NCBI GenBank assembly: GCA_017559845.1
Contig: JAFYQQ010000004.1
Span: 1 to 64,000 of the forward strand
Length of the DNA stretch: 64,000 nucleotides
Reading direction: 5' to 3'
Origin: Bacteroidaceae bacterium
GTDB taxonomy: Bacteria > Bacteroidota > Bacteroidia > Bacteroidales > Bacteroidaceae
In this document: positions 50,801 to 58,702 of the stretch, piece by piece
Position numbering within the stretch: position 1 is the stretch's first letter
Layout of the letters: every line of letters begins with the position of its first letter
The notes under the pieces: model-generated
Told to the model about the DNA's origin: nothing
What the model saw: the letters and a program-made list of their open reading frames with translations, nothing else
Databases searched by the model: none
Position numbers and translations under genes: made by a program

Positions 50801-52207
50801 CAAGCCGTATTCGTTTCTTGCACAATGTCCCGAGAAGGTTATGTTTTGATAGGGGTATTCCTTTAATATTAGCTCGTGGATGCTTCCGTTTATGATGAGG
50901 TCGGGCCGTTTGTCTTCAGCCTTTATCTTTCCTTTCGCGTTTACGGTCATGGACAGATGCTGAAGTTCCTTTTCCGCATTTCCTGCCAATAGTTTGCCTA
51001 TATGTAAATTCTCTATTCCCACCTTTGCGTCCACATCATTTCCCTCGATGAGTTTTCCTGCCACAAACACTTTTCCAAGAGCGGTGGATAAGTTCATTTC
51101 CGTGGTCAGTGTCTGTTGGGTATAACGGACGTTTCCTTGTGCTTCCACTTGTTCGAGGCGGGTCAGAATGGGACTGATTTCACGTGCCTGTCCTTCAAGA
51201 TTCTTTGTGATGAATTGTTGTATTTGGGGACTGCAAACAAGGGACTGAATTTCGGCTTTTGCTGTAATATTATTGTTGTAGTCCACATCTCCGTCAAGTT
51301 CCAAACTTACGTTTTGTTGTGCGTCATTCAATTTAAGGTTGTTGATTTCTAATATTCCGTCTTTTGACTGAAATTCAGTGGTTAATGATATTTTGCTATT
51401 CCAATGCTTTAACTTTGAAACAAATGCGGAAATGTCTTTCGGACAAACATTCAGATCAAGCGTTCCGTCGTATTTGACGCGCTTGAACCATTCCTTCATT
51501 CCGCCCTTCTCTGGCAACGAATCATAATTTGCCGTAAGCAGTGGAAGGGACAGTTCTGTGTCGGGCAATTTCATGCTGAAATCTTTCAGTTCCGCCTTTG
51601 TGGAACCGCCAAGAATCTTGAATCCAACATCGGAGAGTGTGAAGCCACTTTCCTCGCTCATGCTGAAGCGTCTCAGCTCGGCATTTATGCTGTCGGGAGT
51701 CAGGTGTCTTACACTTGCGTTGAACCCAAGGTCATTGATGTGAAGATGGTGTGGGGTGAACTTGCCCGGAGTATACGGCTTGTCCATTTGGTCGAACCGT
51801 ATATTTGCACGGCGTACCAGCAGACGTCCTATTTTCAGGTCTATGGGATTGCTTGTGGTGGTGTCCTTGCTTTTGAATGCGTCCAGCACAAACTGGAAAT
51901 TGGCTGCCTCTTCTGCATTTTGTTTGTATAAGGTGGCTTTTGTGCCGAACAGTTGCGCATTGTCAATTCTGATCTTGTTTTCAAGCAAGGGCAGAATTTC
52001 CACTTTTGCAGCCAGGCGTGCCACGTCAAGCATTAGCGTGTCCTGTTTGTCATACAACTTTATGCCGTCTATGATGACGCGGTTGAATATGCCTAACTTT
52101 ACACGCTGGATATCTACCTTTGTATCCAACTTTTCAGCCAGAAACCCTGAAATCGTCGCGGCGGCCCATTGCTGCATGTGTGGAATGTTGCTGAAGGCAA
52201 GCAACAT
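47807..52207 (-). CDS. tamB: Translocation and assembly module protein TamB
   Basis: This AsmA/DUF490 protein of 1466 residues from the first ATG is a periplasm-spanning beta-groove that helps build outer-membrane proteins or move lipids between membranes. The C-terminal TamB domain (~1000-1460) shows SISVDINGTPLSGTQFVYNV-type repeats, KGKFNMYGIFHVNHGVYKLSLQD, TVPNVSLDDLSATSLGLSNT and VEGMLSGRFLNNRLLFNGNFGYRES. It ends with a basic tail (RKRKSKKTTSKKEKL). The usual N-terminal membrane anchor is missing from this frame but is encoded just upstream (see 52208-52267). It is monocistronic and divergent from nqrA. Confidence 0.9.
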   Translation of the reverse strand: MLLAFSNIPHMQQWAAATISGFLAEKLDTKVDIQRVKLGIFNRVIIDGIKLYDKQDTLMLDVARLAAKVEILPLLENKIRIDNAQLFGTKATLYKQNAEEAANFQFVLDAFKSKDTTTSNPIDLKIGRLLVRRANIRFDQMDKPYTPGKFTPHHLHINDLGFNASVRHLTPDSINAELRRFSMSEESGFTLSDVGFKILGGSTKAELKDFSMKLPDTELSLPLLTANYDSLPEKGGMKEWFKRVKYDGTLDLNVCPKDISAFVSKLKHWNSKISLTTEFQSKDGILEINNLKLNDAQQNVSLELDGDVDYNNNITAKAEIQSLVCSPQIQQFITKNLEGQAREISPILTRLEQVEAQGNVRYTQQTLTTEMNLSTALGKVFVAGKLIEGNDVDAKVGIENLHIGKLLAGNAEKELQHLSMTVNAKGKIKAEDKRPDLIINGSIHELILKEYPYQNITFSGHCARNEYGLQLYHNDPNAQLAVQSLLHLGEYNKRLYCNVKAEGINLHAMNLTKGFKGEQIDANIEAELSGTDIDNVQGNISINGVKLTSDSLGVCDAGNLQVDITPDENGKAISIESPVLGATIKGQFKWKNLGLVFQQIASNYLPKIFRSPSATLTDQITFNMEVQDTTLVRRLTGMALSIPETAHIHGRMNGAYDQIQLNADIPQVHYGKEQLKNISLEMQSSSAMLQSSLKLQRMMKGHPVDLGVNTYMGYDKIRTILNWDNGKLPKQSGQINPTFIFFTGRDGKLALHTKFDASNIVVSDTTWTLHPSIVEYHNGVVDVINFRLSQADRYLNINGRASKESTDSLTVQLSKINLEYIFQMINFNAVEFAGNATGHIYAKQVMSKPVADAYLTVNDFTFNKGHMGSMDVHGNWGDYGNSIYLNAHIQEPEAQHNTFVQGTITPGRGQKGGIDLRVDTKRVNLYFMNKFTEDIFDNLQGRASGWVRIFGPFKQINLEGDVLVNEASLGVKMLGTQYRVYGDSVILRPNNILIRNATAYDNLGQPGSAEHRATINGHLMHDHLKNLRYNFDIQAYNLLGYDFREFGDEIFYGTVFADGNVKLSGQPGSISVDINGTPLSGTQFVYNVTSPETLTEAGFITYVSKKDSTATKNSSDKETTTAKAEEEDDEESDIKLNFDLNITPEASMRLIMDPKSGDYITLNGNGRIKADYYNKGKFNMYGIFHVNHGVYKLSLQDFIRKDFVFKENGRITFGGDAYQAALDLKAVYTVPNVSLDDLSATSLGLSNTRVDCVMNITGRPSAPVVSFDFDLPNANEDEKQMVRSMVSTEEEKNMQAIYLLGIGRFYNYNAQYMQGANQSSTAMNSLISSTLSSQFNQMMSNVVGNSNWSFGANLRTGETGWEELDVEGMLSGRFLNNRLLFNGNFGYRESVYSNNNFIGDFDVQYLLTPTGTISLKAYNETNDRYFIQSSLTTQGIGIQFKKDFNRWRDLFRKRKSKKTTSKKEKL

Positions 52208-52267
52208 CAGATAGAGTCCGATGAAGATGCCCGACAGCCATTGTAATATAAACTTTAATGTCTTTAT
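52208..52267 (-). other. In-frame tamB anchor upstream of the first ATG
   Basis: The 20 codons before ATG 52207 read I-K-T-L-K-F-I-L-Q-W-L-S-G-I-F-I-G-L-Y-L, a textbook signal anchor continuing into MLLAFSNIP. The codon at the expected start (52265-52267) is ATA followed by AAG; upstream the frame reaches TAA at 52286-52288 with no ATG, GTG or TTG. Either AUA starts translation, or a base is wrong, or the gene has lost its anchor. Confidence 0.65.
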
Positions 52268-52303
52268 AAGCGTTCTGTGTTATGTGTGTCAAGAAATCGA
52301 CTC

Positions 52304-52311
52304 CAAAATTA
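52304..52311 (-). promoter_or_regulatory. -7 box TAATTTTG for tamB
   Basis: It predicts a transcript start near 52297, 30 nt before the ATA codon, which fits translation beginning upstream of ATG 52207. Confidence 0.55.
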
Positions 52312-52354
52312 CAATCTTTTTTTCAAAAATAATCACTTTTAAACATTTTTTATG

Positions 52355-52362
52355 TAATTTTG
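52355..52362 (+). promoter_or_regulatory. -7 box TAATTTTG for the nqr operon
   Basis: It lies 39 bp before the nqrA ATG and is divergent from the tamB box 43 bp away. Confidence 0.6.
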
Positions 52363-52401
52363 CAGAACTTATAGTATAACTATAGTTTATTAATTCAATA
52401 T

Positions 52402-53733
52402 ATGTCAAAATTAATCAAATTGCGTAAAGGCTTAGACGTAAACCTTAAGGGCAAGGCTGCTTTGGAGACTGTCAGCGTGAAATGTCCGGGAGAGTATGCG
52501 CTCGTACCCGATGATTTCACCGGCATGAAACCCAGAGTGGTAGTCAGCGAGGGTGATACCGTCTTGGCCGGGGATGCTTTGTTTGTAGACAAGAAGCATC
52601 CAGAGGTGAAGTTTGTTTCTCCTGTTAGCGGTACGGTTACTTTGGTAGAGCGTGGCGACCGTCGCAAGTTGTTGAGCGTTCGCGTAAAGAGCGACGGCAA
52701 GCAGCAATCGCGAGAGTTTGATGTCAAGGGCGACACAAAGGCTGTACTGATGGAGAGTGGTTTGTTTGCTTTCTTCCGCCAGCGTCCTTATGATGTGGTG
52801 GCTAATCCAGAAGACAAGCCAAAGGCTATCTTTGTGAGTGCCTTCAACAGTATGCCCCTCAGCCAGGACTTCAGTTATGTGGTAAAGGGACAGGAAGAAG
52901 AGTTCAAGGCAGGTATCAAGGCGCTTTCTGCCATTGCCAAGGTGAACCTGGGCATCAATGTGGCGCAGTCCAAGACCTTCCTTAACGATGTTCCCAACTG
53001 CGAGGTTACCGTATTTGACGGTCCTGCTCCTGCCGGTAACGTAGGTGTGCAGATCAACCATGTAGACCCCATCAACAAGGGTGAGGTGGTATGGACAATC
53101 GGTGCAGAAGAAGTGATCTTTGTTGGTCGTCTGATGAAGACCGGACGTGTGGACTTGACCCGTACCATTGCCGTGGCTGGTTCTGAAGTGAAGAAACCCG
53201 CTTATGCCACCATCAAGGTGGGTCAGAAGTTGGATACTTTGCTTCAAGGTCAGATTTCAGACGAGTCTTCTCTCCGTATCATCAACGGAAACGTGATGAC
53301 CGGTATCAAGACCTCGAAGGATGGCTATCTGGCCGCCCACGCGACAGAAGTGAATGTAATACCCGAGGGAGATCATGCCGATGAGTTCATGGGATGGATC
53401 ATGCCTCGCTTCAATACGTTCAGTACTCACCGCAGTTACCTCAGCTGGTTGTTCGGAAAGAAGAAGGAATATGTATTTGATGCCCGTGTCAAGGGAGGCG
53501 AACGCCACATGATCATGAGCGGCGAGTATGATAAGGTATTCCCCATGGATATCTTTGCCGGTTATCTGATCAAAGCAATCATTACCGGTGATATTGACCG
53601 TCAGGAGGCTCTTGGCATTTACGAGGTTGCTCCCGAAGACTTTGCCATTGCAGAGTTTGTGGATAGTAGCAAGCTTGAACTGCAGCGTATCGTTCGTGAA
53701 GGACTTGATATCCTCAGAAAGGAGAATGCGTAA
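52402..53733 (+). CDS. nqrA: Na+-translocating NADH:quinone reductase subunit A
   Basis: This is the cytoplasmic subunit of the Nqr complex, implicated in quinone binding. The 443-residue protein starts with a lipoyl-like fold (LIKLRKGLDVNLKGKAALET, then VSEGDTVLAGDALF), as in the family, and contains GPAPAGNVGVQINHVDPIN and MIMSGEYDKVFPMDI. Length is normal. It is the first gene of nqrABCDEF, with nqrB 28 bp downstream. Confidence 0.96.
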   Translation: MSKLIKLRKGLDVNLKGKAALETVSVKCPGEYALVPDDFTGMKPRVVVSEGDTVLAGDALFVDKKHPEVKFVSPVSGTVTLVERGDRRKLLSVRVKSDGKQQSREFDVKGDTKAVLMESGLFAFFRQRPYDVVANPEDKPKAIFVSAFNSMPLSQDFSYVVKGQEEEFKAGIKALSAIAKVNLGINVAQSKTFLNDVPNCEVTVFDGPAPAGNVGVQINHVDPINKGEVVWTIGAEEVIFVGRLMKTGRVDLTRTIAVAGSEVKKPAYATIKVGQKLDTLLQGQISDESSLRIINGNVMTGIKTSKDGYLAAHATEVNVIPEGDHADEFMGWIMPRFNTFSTHRSYLSWLFGKKKEYVFDARVKGGERHMIMSGEYDKVFPMDIFAGYLIKAIITGDIDRQEALGIYEVAPEDFAIAEFVDSSKLELQRIVREGLDILRKENA

Positions 53734-53761
53734 CTCTAATATATAATAATGTATATTTATA

Positions 53762-54931
53762 ATGAAAGCGTTAAGAAAATTATTTGATAACATTAAGCCT
53801 TTGGTTGAAGAAGGCGGCAAATTTCATGCTTTCCGCAGCTTTGTGGATGGTTTTGAAACTTTTGCCTTTGTACCCAACCAAACGAGCCGACAGGGTTGCG
53901 TCAATATTCACGATGCCATCGACAGCAAGCGTATTATGAGCTTTGTGGTGATTTCCTTGCTGCCCGCCCTGTTCTTCGGTATGTATAATGTGGGCTATCA
54001 GAACTATGCTGCCGCTGGCACATTGGCTGATTCCACATTCTGGGATTTGTTTATTTTTGGCTTTTTGGCTGTTCTTCCCAAGATTCTTGTCAGCTACATC
54101 GTAGGTCTTGGCATCGAGTTCGTAGTGGCTCAGTGGAAGAACGAAGAGATTCAGGAAGGATTCCTTGTGAGCGGTATCTTGATTCCTATGATTATTCCTG
54201 TCAATACACCTCTGTGGGCGCTTGCTTTGGCTGTTGCCTTCAGCGTGATTATTGCTAAGGAGATTTTCGGCGGTACAGGTATGAACATCTTCAATCCCGC
54301 TCTGATTACCCGTGCGTTCCTGTTCTTTAGCTATCCCTCTGTAATGACTGGTGACGACAATGTTTGGGTGGCACAGGAGTCAATCTTTGGCTTCGGTAAC
54401 AATCTGCCCGATACATTCTCTGCCGCTACTCCTCTTGGTGAGGCTTCGGTGGGTAATGCAATACCTTGCGAAACCATCTGCAATGCCATTACTGGCCTTA
54501 TTCCCGGTTCAATCGGTGAGACCAGCGTAATCGCCATTGCCCTGGGTGCTTTGCTGCTTCTGTTTACTGGTGTGGCCAGCTGGAAGACTATGTTGAGCGT
54601 GTTCGTTGGTGGCGGTCTGATGGGCTGGCTGCTCGAAGGCGTTGGTGGCAACCAGTTGGAATGGTGGCACCATTTCGTGCTGGGCGGTTTTGCTTTCGGT
54701 GCCGTGTTTATGGCAACAGACCCCGTAACTAGTGCCCGCACAGAGTGTGGTAAGTATTTCTACGGTTTCCTCATCGGTGTTGTTGCAGTCATGGTTCGCG
54801 TTTTGAACCCCGGTTATCCCGAAGGTATGATGCTTGCCATCCTGCTCATGAATCTGTTTGCACCGCTTATTGATTACTTCGTAGTACAGCGTAATATCAC
54901 TATGCGCGCAAAACGTGCAATTAAAAAATAA
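53762..54931 (+). CDS. nqrB: Na+-translocating NADH:quinone reductase subunit B
   Basis: The 389-residue membrane subunit binds riboflavin and a covalent FMN and forms part of the sodium channel. The probable FMN-threonine is T223 in TFSAATPLGEASVGN. About ten helices are present. NIFNPALITRAFLFFSYP and GGFAFGAVFMATDPVTSA are typical. It is separated from nqrC by 5 bp. Confidence 0.96.
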   Translation: MKALRKLFDNIKPLVEEGGKFHAFRSFVDGFETFAFVPNQTSRQGCVNIHDAIDSKRIMSFVVISLLPALFFGMYNVGYQNYAAAGTLADSTFWDLFIFGFLAVLPKILVSYIVGLGIEFVVAQWKNEEIQEGFLVSGILIPMIIPVNTPLWALALAVAFSVIIAKEIFGGTGMNIFNPALITRAFLFFSYPSVMTGDDNVWVAQESIFGFGNNLPDTFSAATPLGEASVGNAIPCETICNAITGLIPGSIGETSVIAIALGALLLLFTGVASWKTMLSVFVGGGLMGWLLEGVGGNQLEWWHHFVLGGFAFGAVFMATDPVTSARTECGKYFYGFLIGVVAVMVRVLNPGYPEGMMLAILLMNLFAPLIDYFVVQRNITMRAKRAIKK

Positions 54932-54936
54932 GGACT

Positions 54937-56019
54937 ATGGCTACAAGAAAATTTAAATGTAAGGTTTGTGGCTATGTCCACACAGGGGACAGCGCTCCCG
55001 AAAAATGCCCGGTTTGCCAGGTATCCAGTTCTGAGTTTGAAGAGATTGTAGAGCCATCTCAGGCAGCTCCCAAGAAGAAGGGTATTGACACCAACAGCAA
55101 TGTCTACACCATTGTGTACGCATCTGTTATGGTTATCATTGTTGCGTTCATGCTGGCATTTGTGTCAAGCTCACTCAAGCCCATGCAGGATGCCAATGTG
55201 GAGAACGACACCAAGGGTCAGATTCTGACTTCTCTGAATCTGGATATCGATGGCATGGATGTGTCTTCCGTATTCGCCGAGAAGGTTCAGGATATGATTT
55301 GGAACGGAACAGAACTTGTTCCTTATGAAGGTAAGTTCAACAGCACTTATGGTTCTCTTATCAAAGAAGGTGAGCTTCATGTCTTTGTGGCTTCAACAGA
55401 TGAAGGAACAAAGTATGTTATCCCTGTAACCGGTCGCGGTTTGTGGGGTGGTCTGTGGGGCTATGTCGCTCTTAACGAAGACAAGCAGACCATTTACGGT
55501 ACTTATTTCTATCATGAAAGCGAAACTGCAGGTCTTGGTTCTCGTATTGCTGAACGTGCTTTCCAGAATCTTTTCAGCAACAAGCCTTTGTTTGAAAATG
55601 GCAACAATTCAGAGATTGCTCTTTCTGTGGTAAAGAGCGGTTCTGCACAGTCTGAGTATGAAGTGAACGGTATCACCGGTGCCACTCTTACCAGCAATGG
55701 TGTTGATGCTATGATTAAGAACGGCTTGGGCGCTTATATCACTTTTATTTCTGCGGGTAATGCACAGAATGCAGCTGCTTGCGATAAGGCTTGTGAAGGC
55801 AAGAAGTGCGAAAAGGCTGAAAAGTGCGCCGACTGTACCAAGGATTGCAAGGACGGTAAGAAGTGCGCCGACTGTACCAAGGATTGCAAGGACGGTAAGA
55901 AGTGCGCCGATTGCACCAAGGAATGCAAGGACGGCAAGAAGTGTGCCGACTGTACCAAGGAATGCAAGGACAAGAAGGCTGCTTGCCCCAAGTCAAAAGA
56001 GTGTAAGAACAAGAAGTAG
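54937..56019 (+). CDS. nqrC: NqrC with rubredoxin-like N-terminus and Cys-rich C-terminal tail
   Basis: The central part is ordinary NqrC: one membrane helix (~57-78), the periplasmic FMN domain with GRGLWGGLWGYVAL and ETAGLGSRI, and the covalent FMN threonine T250 in GITGATLTSNGV. Two additions are unusual. Residues 1-38 form a short rubredoxin-type Fe site (CKVCGY, C8/C11; CPVC, C24/C27), on the cytoplasmic side if NqrC topology is normal. Residues 282-356 hold 17 Cys and many Lys, including four 13-residue repeats KCADCTK(D/E)CKDGK (296-347), which would be periplasmic. The 360-residue length exceeds the usual 210-260. The frame is continuous and operon spacing is normal. Confidence 0.95.
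   Translation: MATRKFKCKVCGYVHTGDSAPEKCPVCQVSSSEFEEIVEPSQAAPKKKGIDTNSNVYTIVYASVMVIIVAFMLAFVSSSLKPMQDANVENDTKGQILTSLNLDIDGMDVSSVFAEKVQDMIWNGTELVPYEGKFNSTYGSLIKEGELHVFVASTDEGTKYVIPVTGRGLWGGLWGYVALNEDKQTIYGTYFYHESETAGLGSRIAERAFQNLFSNKPLFENGNNSEIALSVVKSGSAQSEYEVNGITGATLTSNGVDAMIKNGLGAYITFISAGNAQNAAACDKACEGKKCEKAEKCADCTKDCKDGKKCADCTKDCKDGKKCADCTKECKDGKKCADCTKECKDKKAACPKSKECKNKK
55822..55977 (+). repeat. Four 39-bp in-frame repeats in nqrC
   Basis: Units start at 55822, 55861, 55900 and 55939. The first two differ by no base by eye; the later ones differ mainly at synonymous sites and one Asp/Glu change. Copy number could vary by slippage without breaking the frame. Confidence 0.9.
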
Positions 56020-56046
56020 AACAAATTAAATGTAAGGAAATAGATT

Positions 56047-56682
56047 ATGAGTAAATTGTTTTCTGAGGCGAATAAAGCCGCATTCTCTAATCCGCTGAAC
56101 CTGGACAACCCGGTTACCGTACAGGTGTTGGGTATTTGTTCTGCTTTGGCTGTCACCAGTCAGTTGGAGCCCGCCATTGTGATGGGTCTTTCTGTAACGG
56201 TGATTACGGCTTTCTCTAACGTAATTATATCACTTTTGCGCAAGACAATTCCCAACCGTATCCGTATCATCGTACAGTTGGTGGTTGTGGCTGCTCTGGT
56301 AACCATCGTAAGCCAGATGCTCAAGGCTTTTGCATACGATGTCAGCGTTCAGCTTAGCGTGTATGTGGGTCTTATCATCACCAACTGTATCCTTATGGGT
56401 CGCCTCGAGGCTTTTGCCATGCAGAACGCCCCCTGGCCCTCATTCCTCGACGGTATTGGTAACGGTCTGGGTTATGCCATCATTCTGGTTATAGTAGGCT
56501 TCGTTCGCGAGCTCTTCGGTTTCGGAACCCTGTTCGGCATCAATATCATTCCTCAGAGCTGGTATGTATCCAACGGAGGCTGGTATATGGACAATGGTAT
56601 GATGGTTATGCCTGCCATGAGTTTGATTATTGTTGGTTGTGTCATCTGGGCGCATCGCTCAATAAATAAGGAGGCTAAGTAA
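56047..56682 (+). CDS. nqrD: Na+-translocating NADH:quinone reductase subunit D
   Basis: The 211-residue membrane subunit has six helices. C31 (LGICSALAV) and C114 ([14 protein letters not shown]) are the conserved Cys that share the intramembrane [2Fe-2S] cluster with NqrE. It is separated from nqrE by 1 bp. Confidence 0.96.
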   Translation: MSKLFSEANKAAFSNPLNLDNPVTVQVLGICSALAVTSQLEPAIVMGLSVTVITAFSNVIISLLRKTIPNRIRIIVQLVVVAALVTIVSQMLKAFAYDVSVQLSVYVGLIITNCILMGRLEAFAMQNAPWPSFLDGIGNGLGYAIILVIVGFVRELFGFGTLFGINIIPQSWYVSNGGWYMDNGMMVMPAMSLIIVGCVIWAHRSINKEAK

Positions 56683-56683
56683 T

Positions 56684-57310
56684 ATGGAACACATGATTAG
56701 TTTGTTTGTCCGCTCCATCTTTGTGGACAATATGATTTTCGCATTCTTCCTGGGTATGTGCTCATATCTGGCTGTGTCCAAGAATGTGAAGACCGCTTTC
56801 GGATTGGGTATTGCCGTTACCTTCGTTTTGTTGGTGACTGTTCCCGTTGACTATTTGTTGCAGACCAAGTTGTTGGGTCCCGACTGTCTTGTTGAAGGCG
56901 TAGACCTCAGCTTCCTGGCCTTTATCCTTTTCATTGCCGTTATTGCCGGTATTGTTCAGTTGGTGGAGATGATTGTGGAGCGTTTCAGCCCCTCGCTGTA
57001 TGCGTCTCTGGGTATCTTCTTGCCCTTGATTGCTGTAAACTGCGCCATCATGGGTGCCAGCTTGTTCATGCAGCAGCGCATTTCCATGGAGCCTACCAAT
57101 GCCCAGTTTATCGGTGGTGTGGGCGATTCAATCGCATACGCTCTTGGTAGCGGTATCGGTTGGCTGTTGGCCATTGTAGGTCTGGCTGCCATCCGCGAGA
57201 AGATGGCCTATACCGATGTGCCCAAGCCTCTCCAGGGTCTTGGCATCACATTCATCACCGTAGGTCTTATGGCAATGGCATTCATGTGCTTCAGTGGTTT
57301 GAATATTTAA
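56684..57310 (+). CDS. nqrE: Na+-translocating NADH:quinone reductase subunit E
   Basis: The 208-residue membrane subunit is homologous to NqrD in inverted topology. C26 (FLGMCSYLA) and C120 ([12 protein letters not shown]) are the cluster ligands. Length and motifs are normal. Confidence 0.96.
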   Translation: MEHMISLFVRSIFVDNMIFAFFLGMCSYLAVSKNVKTAFGLGIAVTFVLLVTVPVDYLLQTKLLGPDCLVEGVDLSFLAFILFIAVIAGIVQLVEMIVERFSPSLYASLGIFLPLIAVNCAIMGASLFMQQRISMEPTNAQFIGGVGDSIAYALGSGIGWLLAIVGLAAIREKMAYTDVPKPLQGLGITFITVGLMAMAFMCFSGLNI

Positions 57311-57315
57311 TACAT

Positions 57316-57321
57316 AGGAGG
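57316..57321 (+). promoter_or_regulatory. Consensus Shine-Dalgarno before nqrF
   Basis: AGGAGG lies 8 bp before ATG 57330. Such a perfect site is uncommon in this window, where most starts have only A-rich leaders. Confidence 0.5.
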
Positions 57322-57329
57322 ATTAGACA

Positions 57330-58604
57330 ATGGATATGAATTTGATTATTGCCAGCATTGCAGTATTCTTGGTAATCATCCTTGTATTGGTTATCATACT
57401 GCTTGTTGCAAAGAAGTATTTGTCACCCAGTGGCAATGTGAACATTACAATTAACGGAAAGCAGACTGTTTCTGTACCCCAGGGCGGCTCTTTGCTCAGC
57501 ACCTTGAGCCAGGAGGGCATCTTCCTTCCCAGCGCTTGTGGTGGTAAGGGCTCTTGCGGTCAGTGTAAGCTTCAGGTTCCCGAAGGCGGTGGCGAGATTC
57601 TCGACAGCGAAAAGGGACAGTTTACCCGCAAGCAGATCAAGGAAAACTGGCGTCTTGGATGTCAGTGCAAGATCAAGAGCGACATGAAGATTCAAGTTGA
57701 TGATTCTGTAATGGGCGTTAAGGAATGGGAATGCGAGGTTATCGGTAACCGCAACGTGGCTACCTTCATCAAGGAGTACAAGGTGAAGCTGCCCGCAGGC
57801 GAGCACATGGACTTCGAGCCCGGTTCTTATGCACAGATCAAGATTCCTACATTCGAGATTGATTACGATAAGGACATCGACAAGAGCCTCATTGGCGACC
57901 TCTACCTTCCCGCTTGGGAGAAGTTTGGTCTGTTCGGCTTGAAGTGTGTGAATACCACTCCCACCATCCGTGCTTACTCAATGGCCAACTATCCCGACGA
58001 GGGCGACATCATCACTTTGACCGTACGTATCGCCACTCCTCCCTTCAAGCCCAAGGAGCAGGGTCCTGGCTTCATGGATGTCAATCCCGGTATCGCTTCA
58101 AGTTACATCTTCAGCCTGAAGCCCGGTGACAAGGTTACCATGAGCGGTCCTTACGGAGAGTTCCGTCCAATCTACGACTCTAAGCGTGAGATGATTTGGG
58201 TAGGTGGTGGTGCCGGTATGGCTCCCTTGCGTGCGCAGATTATGCACATGCTCAAGACACGTCAGTGCCGCGACCGCGAGATGCACTACTTCTATGGTGC
58301 CCGTGCCATCGACGAAGTGTTCTTCCTGGAAGACTTCCTCGCTCTGGAGAAGGAATTCCCCAATTTCCATTTCCACTTGGCTTTGGACCGTCCCGACCCC
58401 AAGGCAGACAGCCTGGGCATAAAGTACACTCCTGGATTCATCGCACCCGTTATGGGCGATACCTATCTGAAGCAGCATGATGCTCCCGAAGATATCGAAT
58501 ACTACCTGTGCGGTCCTCCAATGATGGCCAAGACTGTGCTCGACTTGCTGTATAGCTTGGGCGTGGAAAGTGACATGATTCACTTCGACGACTTCGGCGG
58601 ATAA
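57330..58604 (+). CDS. nqrF: Na+-translocating NADH:quinone reductase subunit F
   Basis: This is the NADH-oxidising entry subunit. The 424-residue protein has an N-terminal helix (7-27) and a plant-type [2Fe-2S] domain with C70, C76, C79 and C111 (ACGGKGSCGQCK; LGCQC). The FAD site is RAYSMANYP, the NADH site WVGGGAGMAPLR, and the C-terminus YLCGPPMMAKTV to HFDDFGG. It is the last gene of the operon, followed by a terminator. Confidence 0.97.
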   Translation: MDMNLIIASIAVFLVIILVLVIILLVAKKYLSPSGNVNITINGKQTVSVPQGGSLLSTLSQEGIFLPSACGGKGSCGQCKLQVPEGGGEILDSEKGQFTRKQIKENWRLGCQCKIKSDMKIQVDDSVMGVKEWECEVIGNRNVATFIKEYKVKLPAGEHMDFEPGSYAQIKIPTFEIDYDKDIDKSLIGDLYLPAWEKFGLFGLKCVNTTPTIRAYSMANYPDEGDIITLTVRIATPPFKPKEQGPGFMDVNPGIASSYIFSLKPGDKVTMSGPYGEFRPIYDSKREMIWVGGGAGMAPLRAQIMHMLKTRQCRDREMHYFYGARAIDEVFFLEDFLALEKEFPNFHFHLALDRPDPKADSLGIKYTPGFIAPVMGDTYLKQHDAPEDIEYYLCGPPMMAKTVLDLLYSLGVESDMIHFDDFGG

Positions 58605-58635
58605 CACTTGACCGTTTAAGTTGTAACTAATATTT

Positions 58636-58670
58636 AAGAGGCACATTTCTTTGTGGGTGTGCCTCTTTTT
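58636..58670 (+). terminator. Intrinsic terminator of the nqr operon
   Basis: AAGAGGCACA (58636-58645) pairs perfectly with TGTGCCTCTT (58658-58667), followed by TTT. It directly precedes the next promoter. Confidence 0.8.
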
Positions 58671-58673
58671 CTA

Positions 58674-58681
58674 TACCTTTG
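58674..58681 (+). promoter_or_regulatory. -7 box TACCTTTG for the GH28-like gene
   Basis: A consensus match lies 22 bp before ATG 58703. Confidence 0.55.
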
Positions 58682-58702
58682 CATTAAAAATATAGTACGA
58701 CC

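Noticed and set aside
52432-53247. 271-residue minus-strand frame opposite nqrA
   Set aside because: It is a shadow of nqrA, with no promoter or family match.
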